Positions 24,526 through 38,546 of a stretch of 64,000 nucleotides of DNA are shown one piece after another. The position numbers and the translations under genes are program-made. The DNA comes from Ryuthela nishihirai (Eukaryota; Arthropoda; Arachnida; Araneae; Heptathelidae): the NCBI GenBank assembly GCA_038380435.1, contig JAWZYU010000703.1, forward strand, positions 1 through 64,000, given 5' to 3'. The first letter of the stretch is position 1. Every line of letters starts with the position of its first letter. The notes under the pieces were generated by a model. The model searched no databases, was not told where the DNA came from, and saw only the letters and a list, made by a program, of their open reading frames with translations.

Positions 24526-27500
24526 TCCCCCGGGACAGGAGGCGGGAACACCCGACAGTTGCCCGAGAGCACAAAAAACTACCTCCACCGGGTCACGAGG
24601 CGGGAACTCGTAACAGGTGCCCGAGACCACAGGAAAAAAAAACTCCCCCGGGACAGGAGGCGGGAACACCCGACAGTTGCCCGAGAGCACAAAAAACTAC
24701 CTCCCCCGGGTCACGAGGCGGGAACTCGTAACAGGTGCCCGAGACCACAGGAAAAAAAAACTCCCCCGGGACAGGAGGCGGGAACACCCGACAGTTGCCC
24801 GAGAGCTCAAAAAACTACCTCCCCCCGGTCAGGAGGCGGGAACTCGTAACAGGTGCCCGAGACCACAGGAAAAAAAAAATCCCCCGGGACAGGAGGCGGG
24901 AACACCCGACAGTTGCCCAAGAGCACAAAAAACTACCTCCCCCGGGTCACGAGGCGGGAACTCGTATCAGGTGCCCGAGACCACAGGAAAAAAAAATCCC
25001 CCGGGACAGGAGGCGGGAACACCCGACAGTTGCCCGAGAGCACAAAAAACTACCTCCCCCGGGTCACGAGGCGGGAACTCGTATCAGGTGCCCGAGACCA
25101 CAGGAAAAAAAAATCCCCCGGTACAGGAGGCGGGAACACCCGACAGTTGCCCGAGAGCACAAAAAACTACCTCCCCCGGGTCACGAGGCGGGAACTCGTA
25201 ACAGGTGCCCGAGACCAGAGGAAAAAAAAATCCCCCGGGACAGGAGGCGGGAACACCCGACAGTTGCCCGAGAGCACAAAAAACTACCTCCCCCGGGTCA
25301 CGAGGCGGGAACTCGTAACAGGTGCCCGAGACCACAGGAAAAAAAAAATCCCCCGGGACAGGAGGCGGGAACACCCGACAGTTGCCCGAGAGCACAAAAA
25401 ACTACCTCCCCCGGGTCACGAGGCGGGAACTCGTATCAGGTGCCCGAGACCACAGGAAAAAAAAAATCCCCCGGGACAGGAGGCGGGAACACCCGACAGT
25501 TGCCCGAGAGCACAAAAAACTACCTCCCCCGGGTCACGAGGCGGGAACTCGTATCAGGTGCCCGAGACCACAGGAAAAAAAAAATCCCCCGGGACAGGAG
25601 GCGGGAACACCCGACAGTTGCCCGAGAGCACAAAAAACTACCTCCCCCGGGTCAGGAGGCGGGAACTCGTAACAGGTGCCCGAGACCACAGGAAAAAAAA
25701 AATCCCCCGGGACAGGAGGCGGGAACACCCGACAGTTGCCCGAGAGCACAAAAAACTACCTCCCCCGGGACACGAGGTGGGAACTCGTATCAGGTGCCCG
25801 AGACCACAGGAAAAAAAAAATCCCCCGGGACAGGAGGCGGGAACACCCGACAGTTGCCCGAGAGCACAAAAAACTACCTCCCCCGGGTCACGAGGCGGGA
25901 ACTCGTATCAGGTGCCCGAGACCACAGGAAAAAAAAATCTCCCGGGACAGGAGGCGGGAACACCCGACAGTTGCCCGAGAGCACAAAAAACTACCTCCCC
26001 CGGGTCACGAGGCGGGAACACGTAACAGGTGCCCGAGACCACAGGAAAAAAAAAATCCCCCGGGACAGGAGGCGGGAACACCCGACAGTTGCCCGAGAGC
26101 ACAAAAAACTACCTCCCCCGGGTCACGAGGCGCGAACTCGTAACAGGTGCCCGAGACCACAGGAAAAAAAAAATCCCCCGGGACAGGAGGCGGGAACACC
26201 CGACAGTTGCCCGAGAGCACAAAAAACTACCTCCCGCGGGTCACGAGGCGGGAACTCGTAACAGGTGCCCGAGACCGCAGGAAAAAAAATATCCCCCGGG
26301 ACAGGAGGCGGGAACACCCGACAGTTGCCCGAGAGCACAAAAAACTACCTCCCCCGGGTCACGAGGCGGGAACTCGTAACAGGTGCCCGAGACCACAGGA
26401 AAAAAAAAATCCCCCGGGACAGGAGGCGGGAACACCCGACAGTTGCCCGAGAGCACAAAAAACTACCTCCCCCGGGTCACGAGGCGGGAACTCGTAACAG
26501 GTGCCCGAGACCACAGGAAAAAAAAACTCCCCCGGGACAGGAGGCGGGAACACCCGACTGTTGCCCGAGAGCACAAAAAACTACCTCCCCCGGGTCACGA
26601 GGCGGGAACTCGTAACAGGTGCCCGAGACCACAGGAAAAAAAACTCCCCCGGGACAGGAAGCGGGAACACCCGACAGTTGCCCGAGAGCACAAAAATCTA
26701 CCTCCCCCGGGTCACGAGGCGGGAACTCGTAACAGGTGCCCGAGACCACAGGAAAAAAAAATCCCCCGGGACAGGAGGCGGGAACACCCGACAGTTGCCC
26801 GAGAGCACAAAAAACTACCTCCCCCGGGTCACGAGGCGGGAACTCGTATCAGGTGCCCGAGACCACAGGAAATAAAAAATTCCCCATGACAGGAGGCGGG
26901 AACACCCGACAGTTGCCCGAGAGCACAAAAAACTTCCTCCCCCGGGTCACGAGGCGGGAACTCGTAACAGGTGCCCGAGACCACACGAAAAAAAAACTCC
27001 CCCGGGACAGGAGGCGGGAACAACCGACAGTTGCCCGAGAGCACAAAAAACTACCTCCCCCGGGTCACGAGGCGGGAACTCGTAACAGGTGCCCGAGACC
27101 ACAGGAAAAAAAAATCCCCCGGGACAGGAGGCGGGAACACCCGACAGTTGCCCGAGAGCACAAAAAACTACCTCCCCCGGGTCACGAGGCGGGAACTCAT
27201 AACAGGTGCCCGAGACCACAGGAAAAAAAAACTCCCCCGGGACAGGAGGCGGGAACACCCGACAGTTGCCCGAGAGCACAAAAAACTACCTCCCCCGGGT
27301 CACGAAGCGGGAACTCGTATCAGGTGCCCGAGACCACAGGAAAAAAAAAATCCCCCGGGACAGGAGGCGGGAACACCCGACAGTTGCCCGAGAGCACAAA
27401 AAACTACCTCCCCCGGGTCACGAGGCGGGAACTCGTAACAGGTGCCCGAGACCACAGGAAAAAAAAACTCCCCCGGGACAGGAGGCGGGAACACCCGACA

Positions 27501-28464
27501 GTTGCCCGAGAGCACAAAAAACTACCTCCCCCGCGTCACGAGGCGGGAACTCGTATCAGGTGCCCGAGACCACAGGAAAAAAAAATCCCCCGGGACAGGA
27601 GGCGGGAACACCCGACAGTTGCCCGAGAGCACAAAAAACTACCTCCCCCGGGTCACGAGTCGGGAACTCGTATCAGGTGCCCGAGACCACAGGAAAAAAA
27701 AAATCCCCCGGGACAGGAGGCGGGAACACCCGACAGTTGCCCGAGAGCTAAAAAAACTACCTCCCCCGGGTCACGAGGCGGGAACTCGTATCAGGTGCCC
27801 GAGACCACAGGAAAAAAAAAATCCCCCGGGACAGGAGGCGGGAACACCCGACAGTTGCCCGAGAGCACAAAAACTACCTCCCCCGGGTCACGAGGCGGGA
27901 ACTCGTAACAGGTGCCCGAGACCACAGGAAAAAAAAAATCCCCCGGGACAGGAGGCGGGAACACCCGACAGTTGCCCGAGAGCACAAAAAACTACCTCCC
28001 CCGGGTCACGAGGCGGGAACTCGTATCAGGTGCCCGTGACCACAGGAAAAAAAAATCCCCCGGGACAGGAGGCGGGAACACCCGACAGTTGCCCGAGAGC
28101 ACAAAAAACTACCTCCCCCGGGTCACGAGGCGGGAACTCGTATCAGGTGCCCGAGACCACAGGAAAAAAAAATCCCCCGGGACAGGAGGCGGGAACACGC
28201 GACAGTTGCCCGAGAGCACAAAAAACTACCTCCCCCGGGTCACGAGTCGGGAACTCGTAACAGGTGCCCGAGACCACAGGAAAAAAAAAATCCCCGGGAC
28301 AGGAGGCGGGAACACCCGACAGTTGCCCGAGAGCACAAAAAACTACCTCCCCCGGGTCACGAGTCGGGAACTCGTAACAGGTGCCCGAGACCACAGGAAA
28401 AAAAAAATCCCCGGGACAGGAGGCGGGAACACCCGACAGTTGCCCGAGAGCACAAAAAACTACC

Positions 28465-28584
28465 TCCCCCGGGTCACGAGGCGGGAACTCGTAACAGGTC
28501 CCCGAGACCAGAGGAAAAAAAAAATCCCCCGGGTCACGAGGCGGGAACTCGTAACAGGTGCCCGAGACCAGAGGAAAAAAAAAA
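28465..28584 (+). repeat. tandem duplication of a whole A half (A-A-B)
   Basis: Two full A halves follow each other (28465-28524 and 28525-28584), both opening CCCCCGGGTCACGAGG and both ending CCAGAGG plus A10. The first has GTCCCCGAG in place of GTGCCCGAG. Unlike the ten hybrid halves, the duplicated half has the true A start, so this is a separate event: either slippage of one half-unit or exchange between A halves. It is the only such case I found. Confidence 0.93.
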
Positions 28585-31500
28585 TCCCCCGGGACAGGAG
28601 GCGGGAACACCCGACAGTTGCCCGAGAGCACAAAAAACTACCTCCCCCGGGTCACGAGGCGGGAACTCGTATCAGGTGCCCGAGACCACAGGAAAAAAAA
28701 AATCCCCCGGGACAGGAGGAGGGAACACCCGACAGTTGCCCGAGAGCACAAAAAACTACCTCCCCCGGGTCACGAGGCGGGAACTCGTATCAGGTGCCCG
28801 AGACCACAGGAAAAAAAAAATCCCCCGGGACAGGAGGCGGGAACACCCGACAGTTGCCCGAGAGCTCAAAAAACTACCTCCCCCGGGTCACGAGGCGGGA
28901 ACTCGTATCAGGTGCCCGAGACCACAGGAAAAAAAAAATCCCCCGGGACAGGAGGCGGGAACACCCGACAGTTTACCGAGAGCACAAAAAACTACCTACC
29001 CCGGGTCACGAGGCGGGAACTCGTAACAGGTGCCCGAGACCACAGGAAAAAAAAAATCCCCCGGGACAGGAGGAGGGAACACCCGACAGTTGCCCGAGTG
29101 CACAAAAAACTACCTCCCCCGGGTCACGAGGCGGGAACTCGTAACAGGTGCCCGAGACCACAGGAAAAAAAAACTATCCCGGGACAGGAGGCGGGAACAC
29201 CCGACAGTTGCCCGAGAGCACAAAAAACTACCTCCCCCGGGTCACGAGGCGGGAACTCGTAACAGGTGCCCGAGAACACAGGAAAAAAAAATCCCCCGGG
29301 ACAGGAGGCGGGAACACCCGACAGTTGCCCGAGAGCACAAAAAACTACCTTCCCCGGGTCACGAGGCGGGAACTCGTAACAGGTGCCCCGAGACCAGAGG
29401 AAAAAAAAAATCCCCCGGGACAGGAGGCGGGAACACCCGACAGTTGCCTGAGAGCACAAAAAACTACCTCCCCGGGTCACGAGGCGGGAACTCGTAACAG
29501 GTGCCCGAGACCACAGGAAAAAAAAACTCCCCCGGGACAGGAGGCGGGAACACCCGACAGTTGCCCGAGAGCACAAAAAACTACCTCCCCCGGGTCACGA
29601 GGCGGGAACTCGTAACAGGTGCCCGAGACCACAGGAAAAAAAAAATCCCCCGGGACAGGAGGAGGGAACACCCGACAGTTGCCCGAGAGCACAAAAAACT
29701 ACCTCCCCCGGGTCACGAGGCGGGAACTCGTAACACGTGCCCGAGACCACAGGAAAAAAAAACTCCCCCGGGACAGGAGGCGGGAACACCCGACAGTTGC
29801 CCGAGAGCACAAAAAACTACCTCCCCCGGGTCACGAAGCGGGAACTCGTATCAGGTGCCCGAGACCACAGGAAAAAAAAAAATCCCCCGGGACAGGAGGC
29901 GGGAACACCCGACAGTTGCCCGAGAGCACAAAAAACTACCTCCCCCGGGTCACGAGGCGGGAACTCGTAACAGGTGCCCGAGACCACAGGAAAAAAAAAC
30001 TCCCCCGGGACAGGAGGCGGGAACACCCGACAGTTGCCCGAGAGCACAAAAAACTACCTCCCCCGGGTCACGAGGCGGGAACTCGTATCAGGTGCCCGAG
30101 ACCACAGGAAAAAAAAATCCCCCGGGACAGGAGGCGGGAACACCCGACAGTTGCCCGAGAGCACAAAAAACTACCTCCCCCGGGTCACGAGGCGGGAACT
30201 CGTATCAGTTGCCCGAGACCACAGGAAAAAAAAACTCCCCCGGGACAGGAGGCGGGAACACCCGACAGTTGCCCGAGAGCACAAAAAACTACCTCCCCCG
30301 GGTCACGAGGCGGGAACTCGTAACAGGTGCCCGAGACCACAGGAAAAAAAAACTCCCCCGGGACAGGAGGCGGGAACACCCGACAGTTGCCCGAGAGCAC
30401 AAAAAACTACCTCCCCCGGGTCACGAGGCGGGAACTCGTATCAGGTGCCCGAGACCACAGGAAAAAAAAAATCCCCCGGGACAGGAGGCGGGAACACCCG
30501 ACAGTTGCCCGAGAGCACAAAAAACTACCTCCCCCGGGTCACGAGGCGGGAACTCGTATCAGGTGCCCGAGACCACAGGAAAAAAAAAATCCCCCGGGAC
30601 AGGAGGCGGGAACACCCGACAGTTGCCCGAGAGCTCAAAAAACTACCTCCCCCGGGTCACGAGGCGGGAACTCGTATCAGGTGCCCGAGACCACAGGAAA
30701 AAAAAAATCCCCCGGGACAGGAGGCGGGAACACCCGACAGTTGCCCGAGAGCACAAAAAACTACCTCCCCCGGGTCACGAGGCGGGAACTCGTAACAGGT
30801 GCCCGAGACCACAGGAAAAAAAAAATCCCCCGGGACAGGAGGCGGGAACACTCGACAGTTGCCCGAGAGCACAAAAAACTACCTCCCCCGGGTCACGAGG
30901 CGGGAACTCGTATCAGGTGCCCGAGACCACAGGAAAAAAAAATCCCCCGGGACAGGAGGCGGGAACACCCGACAGTTGCCCGAGAGCACAAAAAACTACC
31001 TCCCCCGGGTCACGAGGCGGGAACTCGTAACAGGTGCCCGAGACCACAGGAAAAAAAAACTCCCCCGGGACAGGAGGCGGGAACACCCGACAGTTGCCCG
31101 AGAGCACAAAAAACTACCTCCCCCGGGTCACGAGGCGGGAACTCGTATCAGGTGCCCGAGACCACAGGAAAAAAAAAATCCCCCGGGACAGGAGGCGGGA
31201 ACACCCGACAGTTGCCCGAGAGCACAAAAAACTACCTCCCCGGGTCACGAGGCGGGAACTCGTAACAGGTGCCCGAGACCACAGGAAAAAAAAAATCCCC
31301 GGGATAGGAGGCGGGAACACCCGACAGTTGCCCGAGAGCACAAAAGACTACCTCCCCCGGGTCACGAGGCGGGAACTCGTAACAGGTGCCCGAGACCAGA
31401 GGAAAAAAAAAATCCCCCGGGACAGGAGGCGGGAACACCGGACAGTTGCCCGAGAGCACAAAAAACTACCTCCCCCGGGTCACGAGGCGGGAACTCGTAA

Positions 31501-34122
31501 CAGGTGCCCGAGACCACAGGAAAAAAAAACTCCCCCGGGACAGGAGGCGGGAACACCCGACAGTTGCCCGAGAGCACAAAAAACTACCTCCCCCGGGTCA
31601 CGAGGCGGGAACTCGTATCAGGTGCCCGAGACCACAGGAAAAAAAAACTCCCCCGGGACAGGAGACGGGAACACCCGACAGTTGCCCGAGAGCACAAAAA
31701 ACTACCTCCCCCGGGTCACGAGGCGGGAACTCGTAACAGGTGCCCGAGACCACAGGAAAAAAAACTCCCCCGGGACAGGAGGCGGGAACACCCGACAGTT
31801 GCCCGAGAGCACAAAAAACTACCTCCCCTGGGTCACGAGGCGGGAACTCGTATCAGGTGCCCGAGACCACAGGAAAAAAAAAATCCCCCGGGACAGGAGG
31901 CGGGAACACCCGACAGTTGCCCGAGAGCACAAAAAACTACCTCCCCCGGGTCACGAGGCGGGAACTCGTATCAGGTGCCCGAGACCACAGGAAAAAAAAA
32001 ATCCCCCGGGACAGGAGGCGGGAACACCCGACAGTTGCCCGAGAGCACAAAAAACTACCTCCCCCGGGTCACGAGGCGGGAACTCGTAACAGGTGCCCGA
32101 GACCACAGGAAAAAAAAAATCCCCCGGGACAGGAGGCGGGAACACCCGACAGTTGCCCGAGAGCACAAAAAACTACCTCCCCCGGGTCACGAGGCGGGAA
32201 CTCGTATCAGGTGCCCGAGACCACAGGAAAAAAAAAATCCCCCGGGACAGGAGGCGGGAACACCCGACAGTTGCCCGAGAGCACAAAAAACTACCTCCCC
32301 CGGGTCACGAGGCGGGAACTCGTAACAGGTGCCCGAGACCACAGGAAAAAAAAAATCCCCCGGGACAGGAGGCGGGAACACCCGACAGTTGCCCGAGAGC
32401 ACAAAAAACTACCTCCCCCGGGTCACGAGGCGGGAACTCGTATCAGGTGCACGAGACCACAGGAAAAAAAAAATCCCCCGGGACAGGAGGCGGGAACACC
32501 CGACAGTTGCCCGAGAGCACAAAAAACTACCTCCCCCGGGTCACGAGGCGGGAACTCGTAACAGGTGCCCGAGACCACAGGAAAAAAAAACTCCCCCGGG
32601 ACAGGAGGCGGGAACACCCGACAGTTGCCTGAGAGCACAAAAAACTACCTCCCCGGGTCACGAGGCGGGAACTCGTATCAGGTGCCCGAGACCACAGGAA
32701 AAAAAAACTCCCCCGGGACAGGAGGCGGGAACACCCGACAGTTGCCCGAGAGCACAAAAAACTACCTCCCCCGGGTCACGAGGCGGGAACTCGTAACAGG
32801 TGCCCGAGACCACAGGAAAACAAAACTCCCCCGGGACAGGAGGCGGGAACACCCGACAGTTGCCCGAGAGCACAAAAAACTACCTCCCCCGGGTCACGAG
32901 GCGGGAACACGTAACAGGTGCCCGAGACCACAGGAAAAAAAAACTCCCCCGGGACAGGAGGCGGGAACACCCGACAGTTGCCCGAGAGCACAAAAAACTA
33001 CCTCCCCCGGGTCACGAGGCGGGAACTCGTAACAGGTGCCCGAGACCACAGGAAAAAAAAATCCCCCGGGACAGGAGGCGGGAACACCCGACAGTTGCCC
33101 GAGAGCACAAAAAACTACCTCCCCCGGGTCACGAGGCGGGAACTCGTAACAGGTGCCCCGAGACCAGAGGAAAAAAAAAATCCCCCGGGACAGGAGGCGG
33201 GAACACCCGACAGTTGCCCGAGAGCACAAAAAACTACCTCCCCCGGGTCACGAGGCGGGAACTCGTAACAGGTGCCCGAGACCACAGGAAAAAAAAACTC
33301 CCCCGGGACAGGAGGCGGGAACACCCGACAGTTGCCCGAGAGCACAAAAAACTACCTCCCCCGGGTCACGAGGCGGGAACTCGTAACAGGTGCCCGAGAC
33401 CACAGGAAAAAAAAAATCCCCCGGGACAGGAGGCGGGAACACCCGACAGTTGCCCGAGAGCACAAAAAACTACCTCCCCCGGGTCACGAGGCGGGAACTC
33501 GTAACAGGTGCCCGAGACCACAGGAAAAAAAACTCCCCCGGGACAGGAGGCGGGAACACCCGACAGTTGCCCGAGAGCACAAAAAACTACCTCCCCCGGG
33601 TCACGAAGCGGGAACTCGTATCAGGTGCCCGAGACCACAGGAAAAAAAAAATCCCCCGGGACAGGAGGCGGGAACACCCGACAGTTGCCCGAGAGCACAA
33701 AAAACTACCTCCCCCGGGTCACGAGGCGGGAACTCGTAACAGGTGCCCGAGACCACAGGAAAAAAAAACTCCCCCGGGACAGGAGGCGGGAACACCCGAC
33801 AGTTGCCCGAGAGCACAAAAAACTACCTCCCCCGGGTCACGAGGCGGGAACTCGTATCAGGTGCCCGAGACCACAGGAAAAAAAAATCCCCCGGGACAGG
33901 ATGCGGGAACACCCGACAGTTGCCCGAGAGCACAAAAAACTACCTCCCCCGGGTCACGAGGCGGGAACTCGTAACAGGTGCCCGAGACCACAGGAAAAAA
34001 AAACTCCCCCGGGACAGGAGGCGGGAACACCCGACAGTTGCCCGAGAGCACAAAAAACTACCTCCCCCGGGTCACGAGGCGGGAACTCGTATCAGGTGCC
34101 CGAGACCACAGGAAAAAAAAAA

Positions 34123-34182
34123 TCCCCCGGGACAGGAGGCGGGAACTCGTATCAGGTGCCCGAGACCACAGGAAAAAAAAAA
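34123..34182 (+). repeat. hybrid half-unit, site 4
   Basis: B start, A end, with GTATC and A10, between a normal A half (also GTATC) and a normal B half. Confidence 0.93.
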
Positions 34183-35361
34183 TCCCCCGGGACAGGAGGC
34201 GGGAACACCCGACAGTTGCCCGAGAGCACAAAAAACTACCTCCCCCGGGTCACGAGGCGGGAACTCGTAACAGGTGCCCGAGACCACAGGAAAAAAAAAC
34301 TCCCCCGGGACAGGAGGCGGGAACACCCGACAGTTGCCCGAGAGCACAAAAAACTACCTCCCCCGGGTCACGAGGCGGGAACTCGTAACAGGTGCCCGAG
34401 ACCACAGGAAAAAAAAACTCCCCCGGGACAGGAGGCGGGAACACCCGACAGTTGCCCGAGAGCACAAAAAACTACCTCCCCCGAGTCAGGAGGCGGGAAC
34501 TCGTAACAGGTGCCCGAGACAACAGGAAAAAAAAAATCCCCCGGGACAGGAGGCGGGAACACCCGACAGTTGCCCGAGAGCACAAAAAACTACCTCCCCC
34601 GGGTCACGAGGCGGGAACTCGTATCAGGTGCCCGAGACCACAGGAAAAAAAAAATCCCCCGGGACAGGAGGCGGGAACACCCGACAGTTGCCCGAGAGCA
34701 CAAAAAACTACCTCCCCCGGGTCAGGAGGCGGGAACTCGTATCAGGTGCCCGAGACCACAGGAAAAAAAAATCCCCCGGGACAGGAGGCAGGAACACCCG
34801 ACAGTTGCCCGAGAGCACAAAAAACTACCTCCCCCGGGTCACAAGGCGGGAACTCGTATCAGGTGCCCGAGACCACAGGAAAAAAAAACTCCCCCGGGAC
34901 AGGAGGCGGGAACACCCGACAGTTGCCCGAGAGCACAAAAAACTACCTGCCACGGGTCACGAGGCGGGAACTCGTAACAGGTGCCCGAGACCACAGGAAA
35001 AAAAAAATCCCCCGGGACAGGAGGCGGGAACACCCGACAGTTGCCCGAGAGCACAAAAAACTACCTCCCCCGGGTCACGAGGCGGGGACTCGTAACAGGT
35101 GCCCGAGACCACAGGAAAAAAAAAATCCCCCGGGACAGGAGGCGGGAACACCCGACAGTTGCCCGAGAGCACAAAAAACTACCTCCCCCGGGTCACGAGG
35201 CGGGAACTCGTAACAGGTGCCCGAGACCACAGGAAAAAAAAACTCCCCCGGGAGAGGAGGCGGGAACACCCGACAGTTGCCCGAGAGCACAAAAAACTAC
35301 CTCCCCTGGGTCACGAGGCGGGAACTCGTATCAGGTGCCCGAGACCACAGGAAAAAAAAAA

Positions 35362-35421
35362 TCCCCCGGGACAGGAGGCGGGAACTCGTATCAGGTGCCC
35401 GAGACCACAGGAAAAAAAAAA
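35362..35421 (+). repeat. hybrid half-unit, site 5
   Basis: Lies just downstream of a GGGAGAGG unit and a CTCCCCTGGG A half. This cassette recurs three more times. Confidence 0.94.
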
Positions 35422-37188
35422 TCCCCCGGGACAGGAGGCGGGAACACCCGACAGTTGCCCGAGAGCACAAAAAACTACCTCCCCCGGGTCACGAGGCGGG
35501 AACTCGTAACAGGTGCCCGAGACCACAGGAAAAAAAAACTCCCCCGGGACAGGAGGCGGGAACACCCGACAGTTGCCCGAGAGCACAAAAAACTACCTCC
35601 CCCGGGTCACGAGGCGGGAACTCGTAACAAGTGCCCGAGACCACAGGAAAAAAAAACTCCCCCGGGACAGGAGGCGGGAACACCCGACAGTTGCCCGAGA
35701 GCACAAAAAACTACCTCCCCCGGGTCAGGAGGCGGGAACTCGTAACAGGTGCCCGAGACCACAGGAAAAAAAAAATCCCCCGGGACAGGAGGCGGGAACA
35801 CCCGACAGTTGCCCGAGAGCACAAAAAACTACCTCCCCCGGGTCACGAGGCGGGAACTCGTATCAGGTGCCCGAGACCACAGGAAAAAAAAATCCCCCGG
35901 GACAGGAGGCGGGAACACCCGACAGTTGCCCGAGAGCACAAAAAACTACCTCCCCCGGGTCACGAGGCGGGAACTCGTATCAGGTGCCCGAGACCACAGG
36001 AAAAAAAAAATCCCCCGGGACAGGAGGCGGGAACACCCGACAGTTGCCCGAGAGCACAAAAAACTACCTCCCCCGGGTCACGAGGCGGGAACTCGTAACA
36101 GGTGCCCGAGACCACAGGGAAAAAAAAATCCCCCGGGACAGGAGGCGGGAACACCCGACAGTTGCCCGAGAGCACAAAAAACTACCTCCCCCGGGTCACG
36201 AGGCGGGAACTCGTATCAGGTGCCCGAGACCACAGGAAAAAAAAAATCCCCCGGGACAGGAGGCGGGAACACCCGACAGTTGCCCGAGAGCACAAAAAAC
36301 TACCTCCCCCGGGTCACGAGGCGGGAACTCGTAACAGGTGCCCGAGACCACAGGAAAAAAAAAATCCCCGGGACAGGAGGCGGGAACACCCGACAGTTGC
36401 CCGAGAGCACAAAAAACTACCTCCCCCGGGTCACGAGGTGGGAACTCGTAACAGGTGCCCGAGACCAGAGGAAAAAAAAAATCCCCCGGGACAGGAGGCG
36501 GGAACACCCGACAGTTGCCCGAGAGCACAAAAAACTACCTCCCCCGGGTCAGGAGGCGGGAACTCGTATCAGGTGCCCGAGACCACAGGAAAAAAAAATC
36601 CCCCGGGACAGGAGGCGGGAACACCCGACAGTTGCCCGAGAGCACAAAAAACTACCTCCCCCGGGTCACAAGGCGGGAACTCGTATCAGGTGCCCGAGAC
36701 CACAGGAAAAAAAAACTCCCCCGGGACAGGAGGCGGGAACACCCGACAGTTGCCCGAGAGCACAAAAAACTACCTGCCCCGGGTCACGAGGCGGGAACTC
36801 GTAACAGGTGCCCGAGACCACAGGAAAAAAAAAATCCCCCGGGACAGGAGGCGGGAACACCCGACAGTTGCCCGAGAGCACAAAAAACTACCTCCCCCGG
36901 GTCACGAGGCGGGGACTCGTAACAGGTGCCCGAGACCACAGGAAAAAAAAAATCCCCCGGGACAGGAGGCGGGAACACCCGACAGTTGCCCGAGAGCACA
37001 AAAAACTACCTCCCCCGGGTCACGAGGCGGGAACTCGTAACAGGTGCCCGAGACCACAGGAAAAAAAAACTCCCCCGGGAGAGGAGGCGGGAACACCCGA
37101 CAGTTGCCCGAGAGCACAAAAAACTACCTCCCCTGGGTCACGAGACGGGAACTCGTATCAGGTGCCCGAGACCACAGGAAAAAAAAAA

Positions 37189-37248
37189 TCCCCCGGGACA
37201 GGAGGCGGGAACTCGTATCAGGTGCCCGAGACCACAGGAAAAAAAAAA
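37189..37248 (+). repeat. hybrid half-unit, site 6
   Basis: 1,827 bp after site 5 and in the same cassette. Confidence 0.94.
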
Positions 37249-38546
37249 TCCCCCGGGACAGGAGGCGGGAACACCCGACAGTTGCCCGAGAGCACAAAAA
37301 ACTACCTCCCCCGGGTCACGAGGCGGGAACTCGTAACAGGTGCCCGAGACCACAGGAAAAAAAAACTCCCCCGGGACAGGAGGCGAGAACACCCGACAGT
37401 TGCCCGAGAGCACAAAAAACTACCTCCCCCGGGTCACGAGGCGGGAACTCGTAACAAGTGCCCGAGACCACAGGAAAAAAAAACTCCCCCGGGACAGGAG
37501 GCGGGAACACCCGACAGTTGCCCGAGAGCACAAAAAACTACCTCCCCCGGGTCAGGAGGCGGGAACTCGTAACAGGTGCCCGAGACCACAGGAAAAAAAA
37601 AATCCCCCGGGACAGGAGGCGGGAACACCCGACAGTTGCCCGAGAGCACAAAAAACTACCTCCCCCGGGTCACGAGGCGGGAACTCGTATCAGGTGCCCG
37701 AGACCACAGGAAAAAAAAAATCCCCCGGGACAGGAGGCGGGAACACCCGACAGTTGCCCGAGAGCACAAAAAACTACCTCCCCCGGGTCACGAGGCGGGA
37801 ACTCGTATCAGGTGCCCGAGACCACAGGAAAAAAAAAATCCCCCGGGACAGGAGGCGGGAACACCCGACAGTTGTCCGAGAGCACAAAAAACTACCTCCC
37901 CCGGGTCACGAGGCGGGAACTCGTAACAGGTGCCCGAGACCAGAGGAAAAAAAAAATCCCCCGGGACAGGAGGCGGGAACACCCGACAGTTGCCCGAGAG
38001 CACAAAAAACTACCTCCCCCGGGTCACGAGGCGGGAACTCGTAACAGGTGCCCGAGACCACAGGAAAAAAAAACTCCCCCGGGACAGGAGGCGGGAACAC
38101 CCGACTGTTGCCCGAGAGCACAAAAAACTACCTCCCCCGGGTCACGAGGCGGGAACTCGTATCAGGTGCCCGAGACCACAGGAAAAAAAAAATCCCCCGG
38201 GACAGGAGGCGGGAACACCCGACAGTTGCCCGAGAGCACAAAAAACTACCTCCCCCGGGTCACGAGGCGGGAACTCGTATCAGGTGCCCGAGACCACAGG
38301 AAAAAAAAAATCCCCCGGGACAGGAGGCGGGAACACCCGACAGTTGCCCGAGAGCACAAAAAACTACCTCCCCCGGGTCACGAGGCGGGAACTCGTAACA
38401 GGTGCCCGAGACCACAGGAAAAAAAAACTCCCCCGGGAGAGGAGGCGGGAACACCCGACAGTTGCCCGAGAGCACAAAAAACTACCTCCCCTGGGTCACG
38501 AGACGGGAACTCGTATCAGGTGCCCGAGACCACAGGAAAAAAAAAA

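Larger units (their letters stand above)
22020..26400 (+). repeat. 2.3-kb tandem segmental duplication (19.5 units)
   Basis: Markers at 22.0-24.1 kb recur 2,298-2,300 bp later in the same order: GTTGACCGAG (about 22082 and 24382), the hybrid half-unit (22166 and 24466), GGTACAGG (about 22812 and 25111), GGAACACGTAAC (about 23719 and 26017), GGCGCGAAC (about 23832 and 26130), CTCCCGCGGG (about 23935 and 26233) and GACCGCAGG with an A-tract ending in TAT (about 23977 and 26275). The small drift in spacing is explained by A-tract shortening in copy 2. The period is 19.5 times 118 because each copy carries one extra half-unit. Homology fades just after 26400. Confidence 0.92.
26401..34650 (+). 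repeat. mosaic type 2 array, loosely repeated blocks
   Basis: About 70 units. The A half with GTCACGAAGCGGG followed by GTATC occurs near 27301, 29832 and 33603 (and near 41568 and 44398), each time followed by a GTAAC A half ending A9-C and then a GTATC half. A unit with an extra C, GTGCCCCGAGACCAGAGG, is at about 29395 and 33155. Other private variants are TTCCCCATGAC (about 26880), GTCGGGAAC (about 27660, 28245, 28363), GGAGGAGGGAAC (about 28717, 29070, 29660) and GTTTACCGAG (about 28972). An A-A duplication lies at 28465-28584 and a hybrid half at 34123. A-tracts of 8 occur near 26636 and 33525. Confidence 0.85.
34650..37707 (+). repeat. 15.5-unit segmental duplication, period 1,827 bp
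   Basis: The segment at about 34650-35880 recurs at about 36477-37707. Shared private variants are GTCACAAGGCGGG (about 34843 and 36668), GGCGGGGACTC (about 35084 and 36911), GGGAGAGGAGG (about 35250 and 37077), CTCCCCTGGGTCACGAG just after it, the hybrid half at 35362 and 37189, and GTAACAAGTGCC (about 35627 and 37454). Between the two copies, at 35880-36477, lies ordinary mosaic sequence with one CAGGGAAAA tract start near 36115. One hybrid half per period explains the half-integer length. Confidence 0.9.
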
